From Deltaproteobacteria bacterium (lineage in GTDB: Bacteria > Myxococcota > XYA12-FULL-58-9), in assembly GCA_016218825.1 (NCBI GenBank), contig JACRCV010000083.1, positions 1 to 52,777 of the forward strand: 52,777 nucleotides of DNA, written 5' to 3'. Under the pieces are notes generated by a model. It made no database searches, was not told the DNA's origin, and saw only the letters and a list, made by a program, of their open reading frames with translations. Shown piece after piece: positions 34,433 to 43,583 of the stretch (within the stretch, counting starts at the first letter, position 1; each line of letters starts with the position of its first letter). The translations under genes were made by a program, and so were the position numbers.

Positions 34433-34960
34433 TCACCCACCGTAGAGCGCGCGGAGCTTCGTGCCAAGCAGCTCCTCGATGGCGTAGGTCGTGACGGCCG
34501 CGCGCCCGGTGAACCACCGGCTGTCGACGACGACCTCCTTCTGGACGAGCCCCAGGACCGTGAAGTGCTCGCGGGTGTTGATCTCGACTTTCAGACGCAT
34601 GGGTGTCACCGGCAGCGACTCGGAGTCGAAGCGGTAGTAGTAGGTGATGCGGCCCGCTCCCTGTTTGGTCTTGGGCTTGCCCAGCCAGGGATTGAGGCAT
34701 CCGTGGAGCGCCGACATGAGCCCCCCCGCCGGACCGGCCTCGACCTGTACGAGGTCGATGTCCTCGGAGTAGCGGCCTGGAGGGTCGAAGTAGAGCTTGT
34801 GCAGCGCCGTCCCGCCGCGAAACGCCAGCGCCTTGTTGAGCACCGGCTCGGAGAAGATGTCGATCAATGCTCTGGACAGCACGAGGTCCTGCTCGACTTG
34901 CGTGTCGAGCGGCCACGGTGCGCGCGCTCGCCAGGCTGTGATGTGCGCTCGCGGGATCAC
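34433..34960 (-). CDS. AbiEii/AbiGii-type nucleotidyltransferase toxin, C-terminally truncated
   Basis: A 175-residue toxin-type nucleotidyltransferase. The catalytic core is intact: FRGGTALHKLYF with the GG motif, then RYSEDIDLV with the DxD. The family partner AbiEi lies directly upstream with a 4-base ATGA overlap. AbiEii proteins normally run to about 300 residues; here the frame stops soon after the conserved EELLGTKLRALY, at which point the C-terminal helical half should begin. A deletion or recombination near 34433-34440 probably removed it. The toxin is therefore likely impaired. Confidence 0.82.
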   Translation of the reverse strand: MIPRAHITAWRARAPWPLDTQVEQDLVLSRALIDIFSEPVLNKALAFRGGTALHKLYFDPPGRYSEDIDLVQVEAGPAGGLMSALHGCLNPWLGKPKTKQGAGRITYYYRFDSESLPVTPMRLKVEINTREHFTVLGLVQKEVVVDSRWFTGRAAVTTYAIEELLGTKLRALYGG

Positions 34961-35772
34961 CCGGTGCCCTCGTCAGGCTCGACCTCGGCGTTGACCAGCA
35001 CGCGCCACTTCTCGTCCTTCGGCAGGCCGCGGATGACGCGAGTCGGACGCAGCGGCACCACGCGAGCGCGGCTCTTTCCGATCCACCGCGCCAGCTCACC
35101 CGAGACGCCCCCGCCACCGATGCGATCGAGGAGGTAGCCGAGCCTCTGGGCGGTGGCGCGCTCGCCTTCGCTACGAGCCACCTTGGCGAGGCGAGGACCG
35201 TCGAGTCTTTCCACCAGCTCGGAGAGCACGGTCGCCACGTTGCCGAGACCGCCGCTCGCCTTGGGGTAGCGCACCAGGTCGAGCGCAGTCGCCTCCGGGG
35301 TCGACACCGCCATCGCGCCGGTGTCGGTCTTTCTGCTCTCGGTCGGGGTCGCCTTGACGCCGCGCTTCACTACGAATCGCAGGCGCGCTCGCCCGGCGAG
35401 CATCATCGGCAGCGGTGCCGAAGTGACGATCTGGAACTCCTGGGGCTGTTGATGCGCGGCACCGTGGATCGCGGCGGCACTGAGCAGACCCACGTAGTAC
35501 GGTTGACCGACGAAGGCCATGAGGTCGTGGACGAACCAGGCGGGCGGCGGCGATCCGGCGCTCTGGTACTCCAGGGGCACGATCACGAAGAAGCCCTCGC
35601 GCGGCGAGCACAGCCGGTCGGCGAGCACCAGACGCCGCGCCGCCTTCTGCAAGGCGTCACGTCTCAGGCCGGTGTCCCGCTGGGCCTCTCGGGCGGTGAG
35701 GACGTAGCGGCCGGACGCCTGGAGACGGTCGACTAGCTCAGACAAGCTGGGATGGGCGGCTTTCATCTGCAT
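34957..35772 (-). CDS. AbiEi-type antitoxin
   Basis: A 271-residue antitoxin of the type IV AbiE system. A winged HTH (about 15-65: YVLTAREAQRDTGLRRDALQKA) is followed by the AbiEi_1 domain (about 65-200) with FVHDLMAFVGQPYYVGLLSAAAI, HGAAHQQPQEFQIV and ATALDLVRYP. It represses its own operon and prevents toxin action. The ATG at 35772 starts near an inverted repeat that is a good operator candidate. Its stop overlaps the toxin start. Confidence 0.88.
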   Translation of the reverse strand: MQMKAAHPSLSELVDRLQASGRYVLTAREAQRDTGLRRDALQKAARRLVLADRLCSPREGFFVIVPLEYQSAGSPPPAWFVHDLMAFVGQPYYVGLLSAAAIHGAAHQQPQEFQIVTSAPLPMMLAGRARLRFVVKRGVKATPTESRKTDTGAMAVSTPEATALDLVRYPKASGGLGNVATVLSELVERLDGPRLAKVARSEGERATAQRLGYLLDRIGGGGVSGELARWIGKSRARVVPLRPTRVIRGLPKDEKWRVLVNAEVEPDEGTG

Positions 35773-35780
35773 CGTTTTCT

Positions 35781-35805
35781 TAAACAGACATCTGGTGTCC
35801 GTTTA
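35781..35805. promoter_or_regulatory. AbiEi operator-like inverted repeat
   Basis: TAAACAGACA-TCTGG-TGTCCGTTTA is an inverted repeat with 9 of 10 arm bases matching. It starts 9 bases upstream of the antitoxin ATG, on the shared intergenic region with the divergent hsdR gene. AbiEi proteins bind inverted repeats at their own promoters; this also could affect the hsd promoter. Confidence 0.6.
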
Positions 35806-35899
35806 GCACAACGCCGCAGAAGGATCTACGAGATCCACCCGGCCCGAGGTTCTTGATAGGGTGCACAGAGTTTTCTGGAACGGGGGCAATAGGGCTGGA

Positions 35900-38587
35900 A
35901 TGTCGAAGCGGTCACACGAGCCCGAGTGGCGCACGCGCAAGGAGCGGATCGACCCCCGCCTAGACGCCAAGGGCTGGGCCAAGGCCAACCCCGGCGTAGC
36001 GCGCATAGGCGCGAGCCGCGTCGAGGAGCTGGAGACTGACCACGGCCCCGCCGACTACGCGCTCGCAATCGACGGCGCGGTCGTCGGCATCGTCGAGGCC
36101 AAGAAGCTGACGGTCGGTCCCCAGGGCGTCCTCACCCAGGCGGTGCGCTACGCCCGCGGCCTCACCACGAGCCGCTTCGACTTCGACGGCTGCAAGGTGC
36201 CGTTCCTGTACTCGACCAACGGCGAGGTCATCTGGTTCCACGACATTCGCAACCGGCTGAACCGCTCCCGCAAGGTCGCCGACTTCCACACGCCCGACGC
36301 CATGCGCGAGCTACTGGGTCGGGACTTCGACGGCGACTGTGAGGCCCTGCTCGCTCTGGCCCAGACCAGTACGCGCCTGCGCCCCTATCAACTCGCCGCC
36401 AACGCCGCCGTCGAGAAGGCCATCGCCGAGCGCAAGCGCCACATGCTCGTCGCGATGGCGACCGGCACCGGCAAGACCTTCACGCTCGTCAACCAGGTCT
36501 ACCGGCTCATGAAGGCTGGAGTCGCGCGCCGCGTGCTGTTCCTGGTCGACCGTCGCGCGCTCGCGGCGCAGGCGGTGCGCGCCTTCGCATCCTTCGAGGC
36601 CGAGCCAGGCCAGAAGTTCACCCAGCTCTACGAGGTCTACTCGAACCGCTTTCAGCGCGAGGACTTCGGCGACGACGACAAGTTCGACCCCAAGCTCATC
36701 CCCCAGCGCTACCTGGAAGCACCGAAGCCCAGCGACTCGTTCGTCTACATCTCGACCATTCAGCGGGTGGCGATCAACATCCTGGGGCGCGACGCGGTGC
36801 CGGGCCTGCCCGGTAGCACCGACGAAACCCTGGACGAGGACGCCGGCAAGCTCGACATCCCGATCCACGCCTTCGATGTCGTCATCGCCGACGAGTGCCA
36901 CCGCGGCTACACGTCGGCCGAGCAGTCGGTCTGGCGCAGCACCCTCGATCATCTCGACGCCATCAAGATCGGCCTGACGGCGACGCCGGCCCAGCACACC
37001 ACCGCCTACTTCCAGCACAAGGTGTTCGACTACGGCTACGAGCAGGCTGTCCGCGACGGCTACCTCGTCGACTACAACGTCGTCACCATCAAGTCCGACG
37101 TGCGGATGAAGGGCGTGTTCCTTGCCGAGGGCGAGCAGGTCGAGCGCGTCGATCCAGAATCCGGCATGACCCAGCTCGACCTCCTCGAAGATGAGCGCCA
37201 CTTCGAGACCACCGAGATCGAGGCCAAGGTCACGGCCCCTGACTCCAACCGGAAGATTCTCGAAGAAGTGAAGAAGTACGCGCTGGAACATGAGCAACGC
37301 TTCGGTCGTTTCCCCAAGACCCTGATCTTTGCGGTCAACGACGTGGCCCACACGTCGCACGCCGACCAGCTCGTCGACCTGGCGCGTGACGCGTTCGGGC
37401 GCGGCGATGCCTTTGTCCAGAAGATCACCGGCAAGGTCGACCGGCCGCTCCAGGCGATCCGCGAGTTTCGCAACCGCCGCGAGCCCGGCGTCGTCGTGAC
37501 GGTCGACCTGCTCTCGACCGGCGTCGACATCCCCGATCTGGAGTTCATCGTGTTCCTGCGGCCGGTGAAATCCAGAATCCTGTTCGAGCAGATGCTGGGG
37601 CGCGGCACCCGCAAGGGCGAACAGCACAAGGACAAGTCGCACTTCACCGTGTTCGACTGCTTCGACGGCACCTTGTTCGCCTACTTCAAGAACGCGACCG
37701 GCATCACGGCCGAGCCCATCGAGCGCAGCTCCCGGACCATCGTCGAGATCATCGAGGATGTCTGGAGCAACCGCGACCGCGACTACAACATCAAGTGCCT
37801 GGTGAAGCGGCTGCACCGCATCGACAAGGAGATGGCGGCCGAGGGGCGCGAGCTGTTCGCCGCGCACGTTCCAGACGGCGACCTCGCCCGCTACGCCCGG
37901 GGCCTCCCCGCGGCGCTCAAAGCCCCGTTCGCCGAGAGGATGGGCGCGCTGCGCAACCCGGGCTTCCAGAATCTGCTGGTCTCGTACCCGCGGCCGACCC
38001 GCGTGTTCTACGTGGCTCACGGCGCCGTCGATGAGGTCAGCTCGGCCTGGCTCGTGCGCGACGGCAACGGCGTCGAGTACAAACCGGATGACTACCTCGC
38101 GGCCTTCGAGCGCTTCGTCCGCGACAACCCCGACCACATCGAGGCGATCCGGGTGCTCCTCGATCGCCCCAAGGACTGGGGAACCGAGCCCTTGACCGAG
38201 CTGCGCACCAAGCTCGCCCAGGCCCACCAACGCTTCACCATCGAAAACCTACAGCGCGCCCACGAGGTCCACTACCACAAGGCCCTGGTCGATCTGATCT
38301 CGATGGTGAAGCACGCGGCCGACGAGACCAAACCTTTGCTCACCGCCGCCGAGCGCGTCGAGCGAGCCTTCAAGAAGCTGACGGCCGGCGAGACCTTCAC
38401 GCCTGAGCAACGGGCGTGGCTCGATCGCATCCGCGAGCACCTGATCCAGAATTTGTCGATCGAGCCGGACGACTTCGACATCGTGCCCGTGCTAGAGCAA
38501 GCCGGCGGCTACGGCGCGGCCAAGCGGGTGTTCGGCAAGCGCCTCGGCGGGCTCCTGCGGGACCTCAACGCGCTGATCGCCGCATGA
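35900..38587 (+). CDS. hsdR: Type I restriction enzyme R subunit (HsdR)
   Basis: An 895-residue motor/nuclease subunit. The N-terminal PD-(D/E)xK nuclease is visible as AIDGAVVGIVEAKK (D near 57, ExK near 65). The SF2 helicase follows: Walker A MATGTGKTFT (about 187), DECHRGYTS (about 330), LTATPAQ (motif III) and GRGTRKGEQHKDKS (motif VI). The C-terminal domain is of EcoEI type and binds the M subunits. HsdR translocates and cuts DNA when HsdM/HsdS find unmodified sites. The ATG at 35900 is used because the conserved domain starts there. hsdM starts 13 bases after the stop. Confidence 0.95.
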   Translation: MSKRSHEPEWRTRKERIDPRLDAKGWAKANPGVARIGASRVEELETDHGPADYALAIDGAVVGIVEAKKLTVGPQGVLTQAVRYARGLTTSRFDFDGCKVPFLYSTNGEVIWFHDIRNRLNRSRKVADFHTPDAMRELLGRDFDGDCEALLALAQTSTRLRPYQLAANAAVEKAIAERKRHMLVAMATGTGKTFTLVNQVYRLMKAGVARRVLFLVDRRALAAQAVRAFASFEAEPGQKFTQLYEVYSNRFQREDFGDDDKFDPKLIPQRYLEAPKPSDSFVYISTIQRVAINILGRDAVPGLPGSTDETLDEDAGKLDIPIHAFDVVIADECHRGYTSAEQSVWRSTLDHLDAIKIGLTATPAQHTTAYFQHKVFDYGYEQAVRDGYLVDYNVVTIKSDVRMKGVFLAEGEQVERVDPESGMTQLDLLEDERHFETTEIEAKVTAPDSNRKILEEVKKYALEHEQRFGRFPKTLIFAVNDVAHTSHADQLVDLARDAFGRGDAFVQKITGKVDRPLQAIREFRNRREPGVVVTVDLLSTGVDIPDLEFIVFLRPVKSRILFEQMLGRGTRKGEQHKDKSHFTVFDCFDGTLFAYFKNATGITAEPIERSSRTIVEIIEDVWSNRDRDYNIKCLVKRLHRIDKEMAAEGRELFAAHVPDGDLARYARGLPAALKAPFAERMGALRNPGFQNLLVSYPRPTRVFYVAHGAVDEVSSAWLVRDGNGVEYKPDDYLAAFERFVRDNPDHIEAIRVLLDRPKDWGTEPLTELRTKLAQAHQRFTIENLQRAHEVHYHKALVDLISMVKHAADETKPLLTAAERVERAFKKLTAGETFTPEQRAWLDRIREHLIQNLSIEPDDFDIVPVLEQAGGYGAAKRVFGKRLGGLLRDLNALIAA

Positions 38588-38600
38588 GGGAGAGTTGCGC

Positions 38601-40043
38601 ATGACGGATGTCGTCCAAAAGCTCTGGGGCTTCTGCCACACGCTGCGCCACGACGGCATCGACTACGGCGACTACATCGAGCAGATCACGTTCCTGTTGT
38701 TCTTGAAGATGGCCGACGAGAAGGCCATCGAGCTGCCGAAGAAGTGCGACTGGCCGGCGCTGCGCGACAAGTCCGGAACGGCGCTCACCGACCACTACGT
38801 CGACACGCTGCGCACGCTCGGCAAGCAGCCCGGCATCTTGGGCGACATCTACGCGGGCGCCCAATCGCGCTTCAACAACCCGGTGAGCTTGAAGAAGCTC
38901 GTCGGCGTCATCGACGAGACGGAGTGGAGCGCGCTCGGCGTCGACATCAAGGCCGCTGCCTACGAGGGCTTGCTGGAGAAGGCCGCCAGTGAAGGCAAGA
39001 AGGGCGCGGGCCAATACTTCACGCCGCGGGTGCTCATCCAGTCGATCGTGCGATGCATGAAGCCCGACCCGCGCTCCCGTCCAGATTTTTCGATCACCGA
39101 CCCCGCGTGCGGGACCGGTGGCTTCCTCGTCGCCGCCTATGAGTGGCTGATCTCCGAGACTAGACGCGGCGCACTGGAGCGCGATGTCGCCAGGCGCACC
39201 AAGACCAAGACCTACTTCGGCGAGGAGCTGGTGGCGCGGCCCCGGCGGCTCGCGCTGATGAACCTGTACCTGCACGGCATCGAGCCGCACATCCGCCTCG
39301 GCGACGCCATCTACGAGGCGCCCGAGCGCACCGCCGCGTTCGACTGCGTGCTGACGAACCCGCCGTTCGGCACCAAGGGCGCCAACCAGAACCCCGAGCG
39401 CGAGGACTTCACGGTCGCGACCTCGAACAAGCAGCTCAACTTCATCCAGCACATCCTCACGATCTTGAAGCCCGGCGGGCGCGCGGCGGTCGTGCTTCCC
39501 GACAATTGCTTGTTCGCCGACCAGGCCGGCGAAGTGTTCAAGATCGTCACCGAGGAGTGCGACCTGCACACGGTGCTGCGGCTGCCCCGCGGCACGTTCA
39601 CGCCGTACAGCCAGGGCGTCAAAGCCAACGTCGTGTTCTTCACCAAGGGCTATGCGACGGAGAAGGTGTGGATCTACGACGCCCGCACCAACGTGCCGGG
39701 CATCACCAAGAAGGACCGGCCGCTCGCCCCCGAGCACTTCGCGGAGTTCGACAAGTGCTACGGCGCCGACCCGAACGGCAAGGCCAAGCGCAAGGCGTCG
39801 GACAGCAAGCAGGACCGCTGGCGCTCGTTCGGCATCGCCGAGGTCAAGGAGCGTCAGTTCAAGCTCGATGGGTTCAAGTGGCTCAAAGAGGAGTCGCTGG
39901 AGGACGCCGACGACCTGCCCGAGCCCGAGGAGCTGGCGACGGAGGCGATCGGTGAGCTGGAGGGAGCCGTCGCTGATCTCCAGCGCGTCGTCGCGATGCT
40001 GGAGAACCCCGAGGCGGGGGCGCGGCCGGAGAGGACGGCGTGA
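38601..40043 (+). CDS. hsdM: Type I N6-adenine methyltransferase (HsdM)
   Basis: A 480-residue modification subunit. The HsdM_N helical domain (about 1-130) begins with VQKLWGFCHTLRHDGIDYGD. The N6_Mtase core has KKGAGQYFTPRVLI, the SAM motif DPACGTGGFL (168-177) and the catalytic TNPPFG (252-257). The C-terminus is a charged helical tail. GAGGGAGAG lies about 6 bases before the ATG at 38601. It forms the M2S enzyme with HsdS, which starts at the 4-base GTGA overlap with its stop. Confidence 0.95.
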   Translation: MTDVVQKLWGFCHTLRHDGIDYGDYIEQITFLLFLKMADEKAIELPKKCDWPALRDKSGTALTDHYVDTLRTLGKQPGILGDIYAGAQSRFNNPVSLKKLVGVIDETEWSALGVDIKAAAYEGLLEKAASEGKKGAGQYFTPRVLIQSIVRCMKPDPRSRPDFSITDPACGTGGFLVAAYEWLISETRRGALERDVARRTKTKTYFGEELVARPRRLALMNLYLHGIEPHIRLGDAIYEAPERTAAFDCVLTNPPFGTKGANQNPEREDFTVATSNKQLNFIQHILTILKPGGRAAVVLPDNCLFADQAGEVFKIVTEECDLHTVLRLPRGTFTPYSQGVKANVVFFTKGYATEKVWIYDARTNVPGITKKDRPLAPEHFAEFDKCYGADPNGKAKRKASDSKQDRWRSFGIAEVKERQFKLDGFKWLKEESLEDADDLPEPEELATEAIGELEGAVADLQRVVAMLENPEAGARPERTA

Positions 40044-41641
40044 GCGGCGCGGCCATCGAGAACGCCGCCGTCGAGGTTGATGGCGAGCTGCCGGAGGGGT
40101 GGACGCACGCAACGCTCGGCGGCGTTGCCGACGTGCAGCTCGGCAAGATGCTCGACAAGGCCAAACGTATCCGCGGGCAACGGCTGCCGTACCTGCGTAA
40201 CGCCAATGTCAGGTGGGGCCGTTTCGATCTCGGCGATCTGGAGGAAATGCCGTTCGAGGACCACGAACTCGAACGCTATGGGTTGAAGAATGGGGACCTG
40301 CTTGCGTGCGAGGGCGGGGAACCAGGGAGATGCGCGATCTGGGACGGTGGTCCCACCGACATCAAGTACCAGAAGGCGCTCCTCCGCGTGCGGCCGTCGT
40401 CGGGGGTCGTCGCCAAGTGGATCATGTTTCAGCTCCGGCACGACGCGCTCGGTGGGCGCCTGGAGACGTACTTCACGGGCAGCACGATCAAGCATTTTCC
40501 GCGCGAAGCCGCGCTTCGGTACCGACTTGTGCTGGCACCCCTCCCCGAGCAACGCCACATCGTCGCCAAGGTCGAGGCACTGTTGGCCCAGGTGAACGCG
40601 AGCCGCGAGCGGCTGGCGAAGGTCCCGGCGCTCCTCAAACGCTTCCGCCAGTCGGTCCTGGCGGCGGCGTGCTCGGGGCGATTGACCGAGGAGTGGAGGG
40701 CGGCCCATGGGTCGCAGCGCGAGGCTGCGTCAGACCTGGCGGCCTTTCGCGAAGCCCGGAGGTTGCGTCATGAGGCTGCGGCCAAGACCGGCAAGCGACG
40801 GATCGCGCGGCCTACGTTCTTGGAGGAGATCGAACACGACCAGGAGGTTCTGCCCGAGTTGGAGGAGATCCCTGCTGGTTGGACACTGGTTGCAGTCGGC
40901 AACGCATGTGAGCGCCTGCAATACGGAACCTCGGACAAGGCAGACGACGAGGCTAGGGGCGGCGTGCCCGTTCTTCGCATGGGGAACATCCAGGATGGCC
41001 GGCTTGACCTTGGCGACTTGAAGTTCATGCGGGAGACGCACGAGCTGCGATGTTTCCGCCTGTGCCACGGGGACGTGATCTTCAACCGGACCAACAGCCC
41101 GGAACTCGTAGGCAAGGCAGCGCTCGTCGACGTTGAGCAACCACTGCTGTTCGCGTCCTACTTGGTCCGCGTCCAGACGGCCGCCGAGATCCTGGACCCC
41201 GCCTACCTCACGTATTGGATCAACTCTGCCCTGGGGCGCGTCTGGGCCAGGCGAATCCGAACGGATGGTGTCAGCCAGTCGAACATCAACGCAACCAAGC
41301 TTGCCGAGATGCCTTTGCCCCTCCCACCGCTCGGTGAGCAACGGGAGATCGTCCGCCGCGTCGCCACATTGTTCAGGCTCGCCGACACCATCGAGGCGCG
41401 CGTCGCCGCTGGCACTGCCCGCGCCGACAAGCTGACCCAGGCGGTCCTCGCCAGGGCTTTCCGCGGCGAGCTGGTCCCGACCGAGGCCGCGCTGGCGCGG
41501 CGCGAAGGGCGAACGCCTCAACCAGCAATAGCCCAGTCCAAGCCCGAGCCCACAACCGCTCGTCGGACTGAGCGAAGCACGAAAGTGCGCGCCCGGGGCG
41601 CGCGTCGCCATCTTTCTCGAAGCAGCGGGATCAGCTCATAG
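40040..41641 (+). CDS. hsdS: Type I specificity subunit (HsdS)
   Basis: A 533-residue specificity subunit with two target-recognition domains, each followed by a conserved helical spacer. TRD1 (about 20-170) begins LPEGWTHATLGGVADVQLGK and ends at LPEQRHIVAKVEALLAQ. TRD2 (about 285-460) begins IPAGWTLVAVGNACERLQYG and ends at LGEQREIVRRVATLFRL. TRDs each read one half of a bipartite site; the site cannot be deduced. GTG start overlaps the hsdM stop. The last 50 residues are an Arg-rich tail of unclear origin. Confidence 0.93.
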   Translation: MSGAAIENAAVEVDGELPEGWTHATLGGVADVQLGKMLDKAKRIRGQRLPYLRNANVRWGRFDLGDLEEMPFEDHELERYGLKNGDLLACEGGEPGRCAIWDGGPTDIKYQKALLRVRPSSGVVAKWIMFQLRHDALGGRLETYFTGSTIKHFPREAALRYRLVLAPLPEQRHIVAKVEALLAQVNASRERLAKVPALLKRFRQSVLAAACSGRLTEEWRAAHGSQREAASDLAAFREARRLRHEAAAKTGKRRIARPTFLEEIEHDQEVLPELEEIPAGWTLVAVGNACERLQYGTSDKADDEARGGVPVLRMGNIQDGRLDLGDLKFMRETHELRCFRLCHGDVIFNRTNSPELVGKAALVDVEQPLLFASYLVRVQTAAEILDPAYLTYWINSALGRVWARRIRTDGVSQSNINATKLAEMPLPLPPLGEQREIVRRVATLFRLADTIEARVAAGTARADKLTQAVLARAFRGELVPTEAALARREGRTPQPAIAQSKPEPTTARRTERSTKVRARGARRHLSRSSGISS

Positions 41642-41671
41642 CGCACAGGATCGTCGACCTCGATTGTTCTT

Positions 41672-41701
41672 GTTTTCCGTCCTCAAATGAGGCATGAAAA
41701 C
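41672..41701. promoter_or_regulatory. Bipartite inverted repeat between hsdS and the next gene
   Basis: GTTTTC-CGT-CCTCA-AA-TGAGG-CAT-GAAAAC is an inverted repeat with two perfect arms (6 and 5 bases) separated by a 3x3 internal mismatch. It lies 30 bases after the hsdS stop and 37 before the next start, and could be an operator of the downstream XRE-type regulator or a terminator; there is no long T run. Confidence 0.55.
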
Positions 41702-41738
41702 CGGAAGTTGACCCCACCGCGCCGGAAGGAGTGCCCAC

Positions 41739-42374
41739 GTGCAAGCAAGAGTCTATGAAAATACGTCGGATGTTGCGACTCGCCTCGGTGAACTTGGGCT
41801 CACGGAGGATCAGTTGCGCCTGTCTGTCGAGGCGGGGCTGTCTGCGCGAAACACCTGCACCAAGAACGACCCACCCGTGTTGCCGGGCGTCTTGATGTGG
41901 GGCCGCACCATGAGGGCAGTGAGAGAGAACCTCGCGCCAGCTGGCTGGGTCGGAAACGACGATGGCAACTACTCGGTCACGTTGAGCGCAGACGGCCGCA
42001 TGGCGATAGGAGTCGCAACGGGCGACGAGGGCACGGGTGTGATCGCACACATGCCGCGCACCAAGTATCCGAAAGGTCCTGCAACCCATGCGGCAGTGGC
42101 GCGAAACGCCCAACTGGACTTGTTCTTGCCTGCGGAGCCGGATCGAAAGCCGACCGAATCCGCCGGCCCGGTGACTTGGCTGCTGTTGATTGCCTGCGTC
42201 GGCGATCAAGTTCGTGCCGAGCTGTCCTGTCCAGCGGGCATTGGTGACGACGGCCGCGTCGAGGCGTGGAAGGAGCGCATCGTCCTCGCCCCTGTCAAAC
42301 TGGGAACCCCGGTTCCGCCCGATTTCGACCCCGGACCCGAGATTGATGTGGATGTGATCCGGCGGCTGCCGTAG
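41739..42374 (+). CDS. Hypothetical protein upstream of an XRE-ImmA gene
   Basis: A 211-residue protein I do not recognise. GTG start at 41739 has AAGGAG 8 bases upstream. The N-terminus is helical (DVATRLGELGLTEDQLRLS); a GWVGNDDGNYSVTLSADGRM segment and MAIGVATGDEGTGVIAHM look like beta strands in the middle; the C-terminal part has AWKERIVLAPVKLG and an acidic end. It ends 13 bases before the XRE-ImmA gene and so is probably in the same operon. A partner role to the peptidase (substrate or antitoxin-like) is possible but unsupported by motif. Confidence 0.65.
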   Translation: MQARVYENTSDVATRLGELGLTEDQLRLSVEAGLSARNTCTKNDPPVLPGVLMWGRTMRAVRENLAPAGWVGNDDGNYSVTLSADGRMAIGVATGDEGTGVIAHMPRTKYPKGPATHAAVARNAQLDLFLPAEPDRKPTESAGPVTWLLLIACVGDQVRAELSCPAGIGDDGRVEAWKERIVLAPVKLGTPVPPDFDPGPEIDVDVIRRLP

Positions 42375-42387
42375 CGAGAGGAGTGTC

Positions 42388-43476
42388 ATGTTCACACCCT
42401 CGCGCCTGACGCTGGCACGCAAGCGCCGAGGCTGGAGCAAGACCAGACTCGCCGAGGCGGTCGGCGTGACCACCCGCGCCATCGCCGCGTTTGAGAGTGG
42501 CGATCTCGCTCCGTCCGACGAGCGAGTAGCCGACATGGCCCGGGTATTGGGGTTTCCCAGGCCGTTCTTCGGTGGGCCGGACCTCTCCGAGCCTACGCCT
42601 TCAACCGCCAGCTTTCGAGCGTTGAAGTCCATGACCGCCGGTCAGCGCGACTCGGTGCTCGCCGCTGGCGCCCTCGCGATGGACTTGTGCCGATGGATTG
42701 ACGAGCGCTTTCAGTTGCCCGCCGTCGACGTGCCGAGCCTGCGTGACACGGACCCCGAGACCGCTGCCGCGACGCTCCGCTCACACTGGGGGCTCGGCGA
42801 GCTGTCGATCCGCAATGTCGTCCACCTACTCGAATCGCGTGGCGTGCGGGTGTTCTCGCTCGCCGAGGACTGCCACGAGGTCAATGCGTTCTCGCTGTGG
42901 CTCGACAGCACGCCGTTTGTGTTCCTGAACACAGCCAAGTCCGCCGAGAGCAGTAGGTTCGATGCCGCCCACGAGCTGGCGCACTTGGTCTTGCACGCCC
43001 ACGGGGGTCCAAGAGGTCGGGACACGGAACTGGAAGCCGACCGCTTTGCATCCGCGTTCTTGATGCCGCGCTCAACGGTCCTAGCACTGGGGCAACGGTG
43101 GCCCGGCGTCGATGATCTCATCCAAGCGAAGCGAAAGTGGGGCGTCTCGGTGGCAGCCCTCGCTCATCGCCTTCATGGTGTTGGGCTCGTTACGGACTGG
43201 CACTATCGAACGCTGTGCATCGACATTGCGCGCCGCGGGTTCAGGACAAGTGAGCCGAACACGATTCCACGGGAGACCTCGCAGGTTTTCGCCAAGGTGT
43301 TCTCTGCGCTGAGGGCAGAGGGCATGGGCAAGGAACAGGTGGCCCAGGCACTTTGCCTGAGCAACGATGACCTCGATGCGCTCGTGTTCGGGCTCGTGAT
43401 CTTGACCGTGCGTGGCGGGCAGAATCCGGCCGGACGTTCCGAGCACCGCAAGCGAAGCCCCCTGCGGCTTGTTTGA
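42388..43476 (+). CDS. XRE-family HTH fused to ImmA/IrrE metallopeptidase
   Basis: A 362-residue regulator-peptidase. The HTH (about 5-60) contains LARKRRGWSKTRLAEAVGVT. The ImmA/IrrE peptidase has the zinc motif HELAH (about 195-199) and the third ligand region ELEADRFASAFLMP. Proteins of this type cleave or sense repressors during stress or phage/ICE induction. The 80 C-terminal residues (VSAL...AQALCLSNDDLDALVF) form a helical extension of unknown use. The neighbouring type I genes and the upstream 211-residue gene place it in a defence-type cluster. Confidence 0.88.
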   Translation: MFTPSRLTLARKRRGWSKTRLAEAVGVTTRAIAAFESGDLAPSDERVADMARVLGFPRPFFGGPDLSEPTPSTASFRALKSMTAGQRDSVLAAGALAMDLCRWIDERFQLPAVDVPSLRDTDPETAAATLRSHWGLGELSIRNVVHLLESRGVRVFSLAEDCHEVNAFSLWLDSTPFVFLNTAKSAESSRFDAAHELAHLVLHAHGGPRGRDTELEADRFASAFLMPRSTVLALGQRWPGVDDLIQAKRKWGVSVAALAHRLHGVGLVTDWHYRTLCIDIARRGFRTSEPNTIPRETSQVFAKVFSALRAEGMGKEQVAQALCLSNDDLDALVFGLVILTVRGGQNPAGRSEHRKRSPLRLV

Positions 43477-43583
43477 GGCTGGACGGACACGCTGGCCGCC
43501 GCGAGTGTGACATAGATGTGGACGTTCATCGCCGCTTCGACTTGGGCTGGGAGATCGCTTCGCCCCTCGCCGACTTGGCTCGA

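Noticed and set aside
36311-38230. Long minus-strand open frame opposite hsdR
   Set aside because: Antisense shadow of a well-supported HsdR frame; no domain, low-complexity Val/Leu/Gly/Asp composition.
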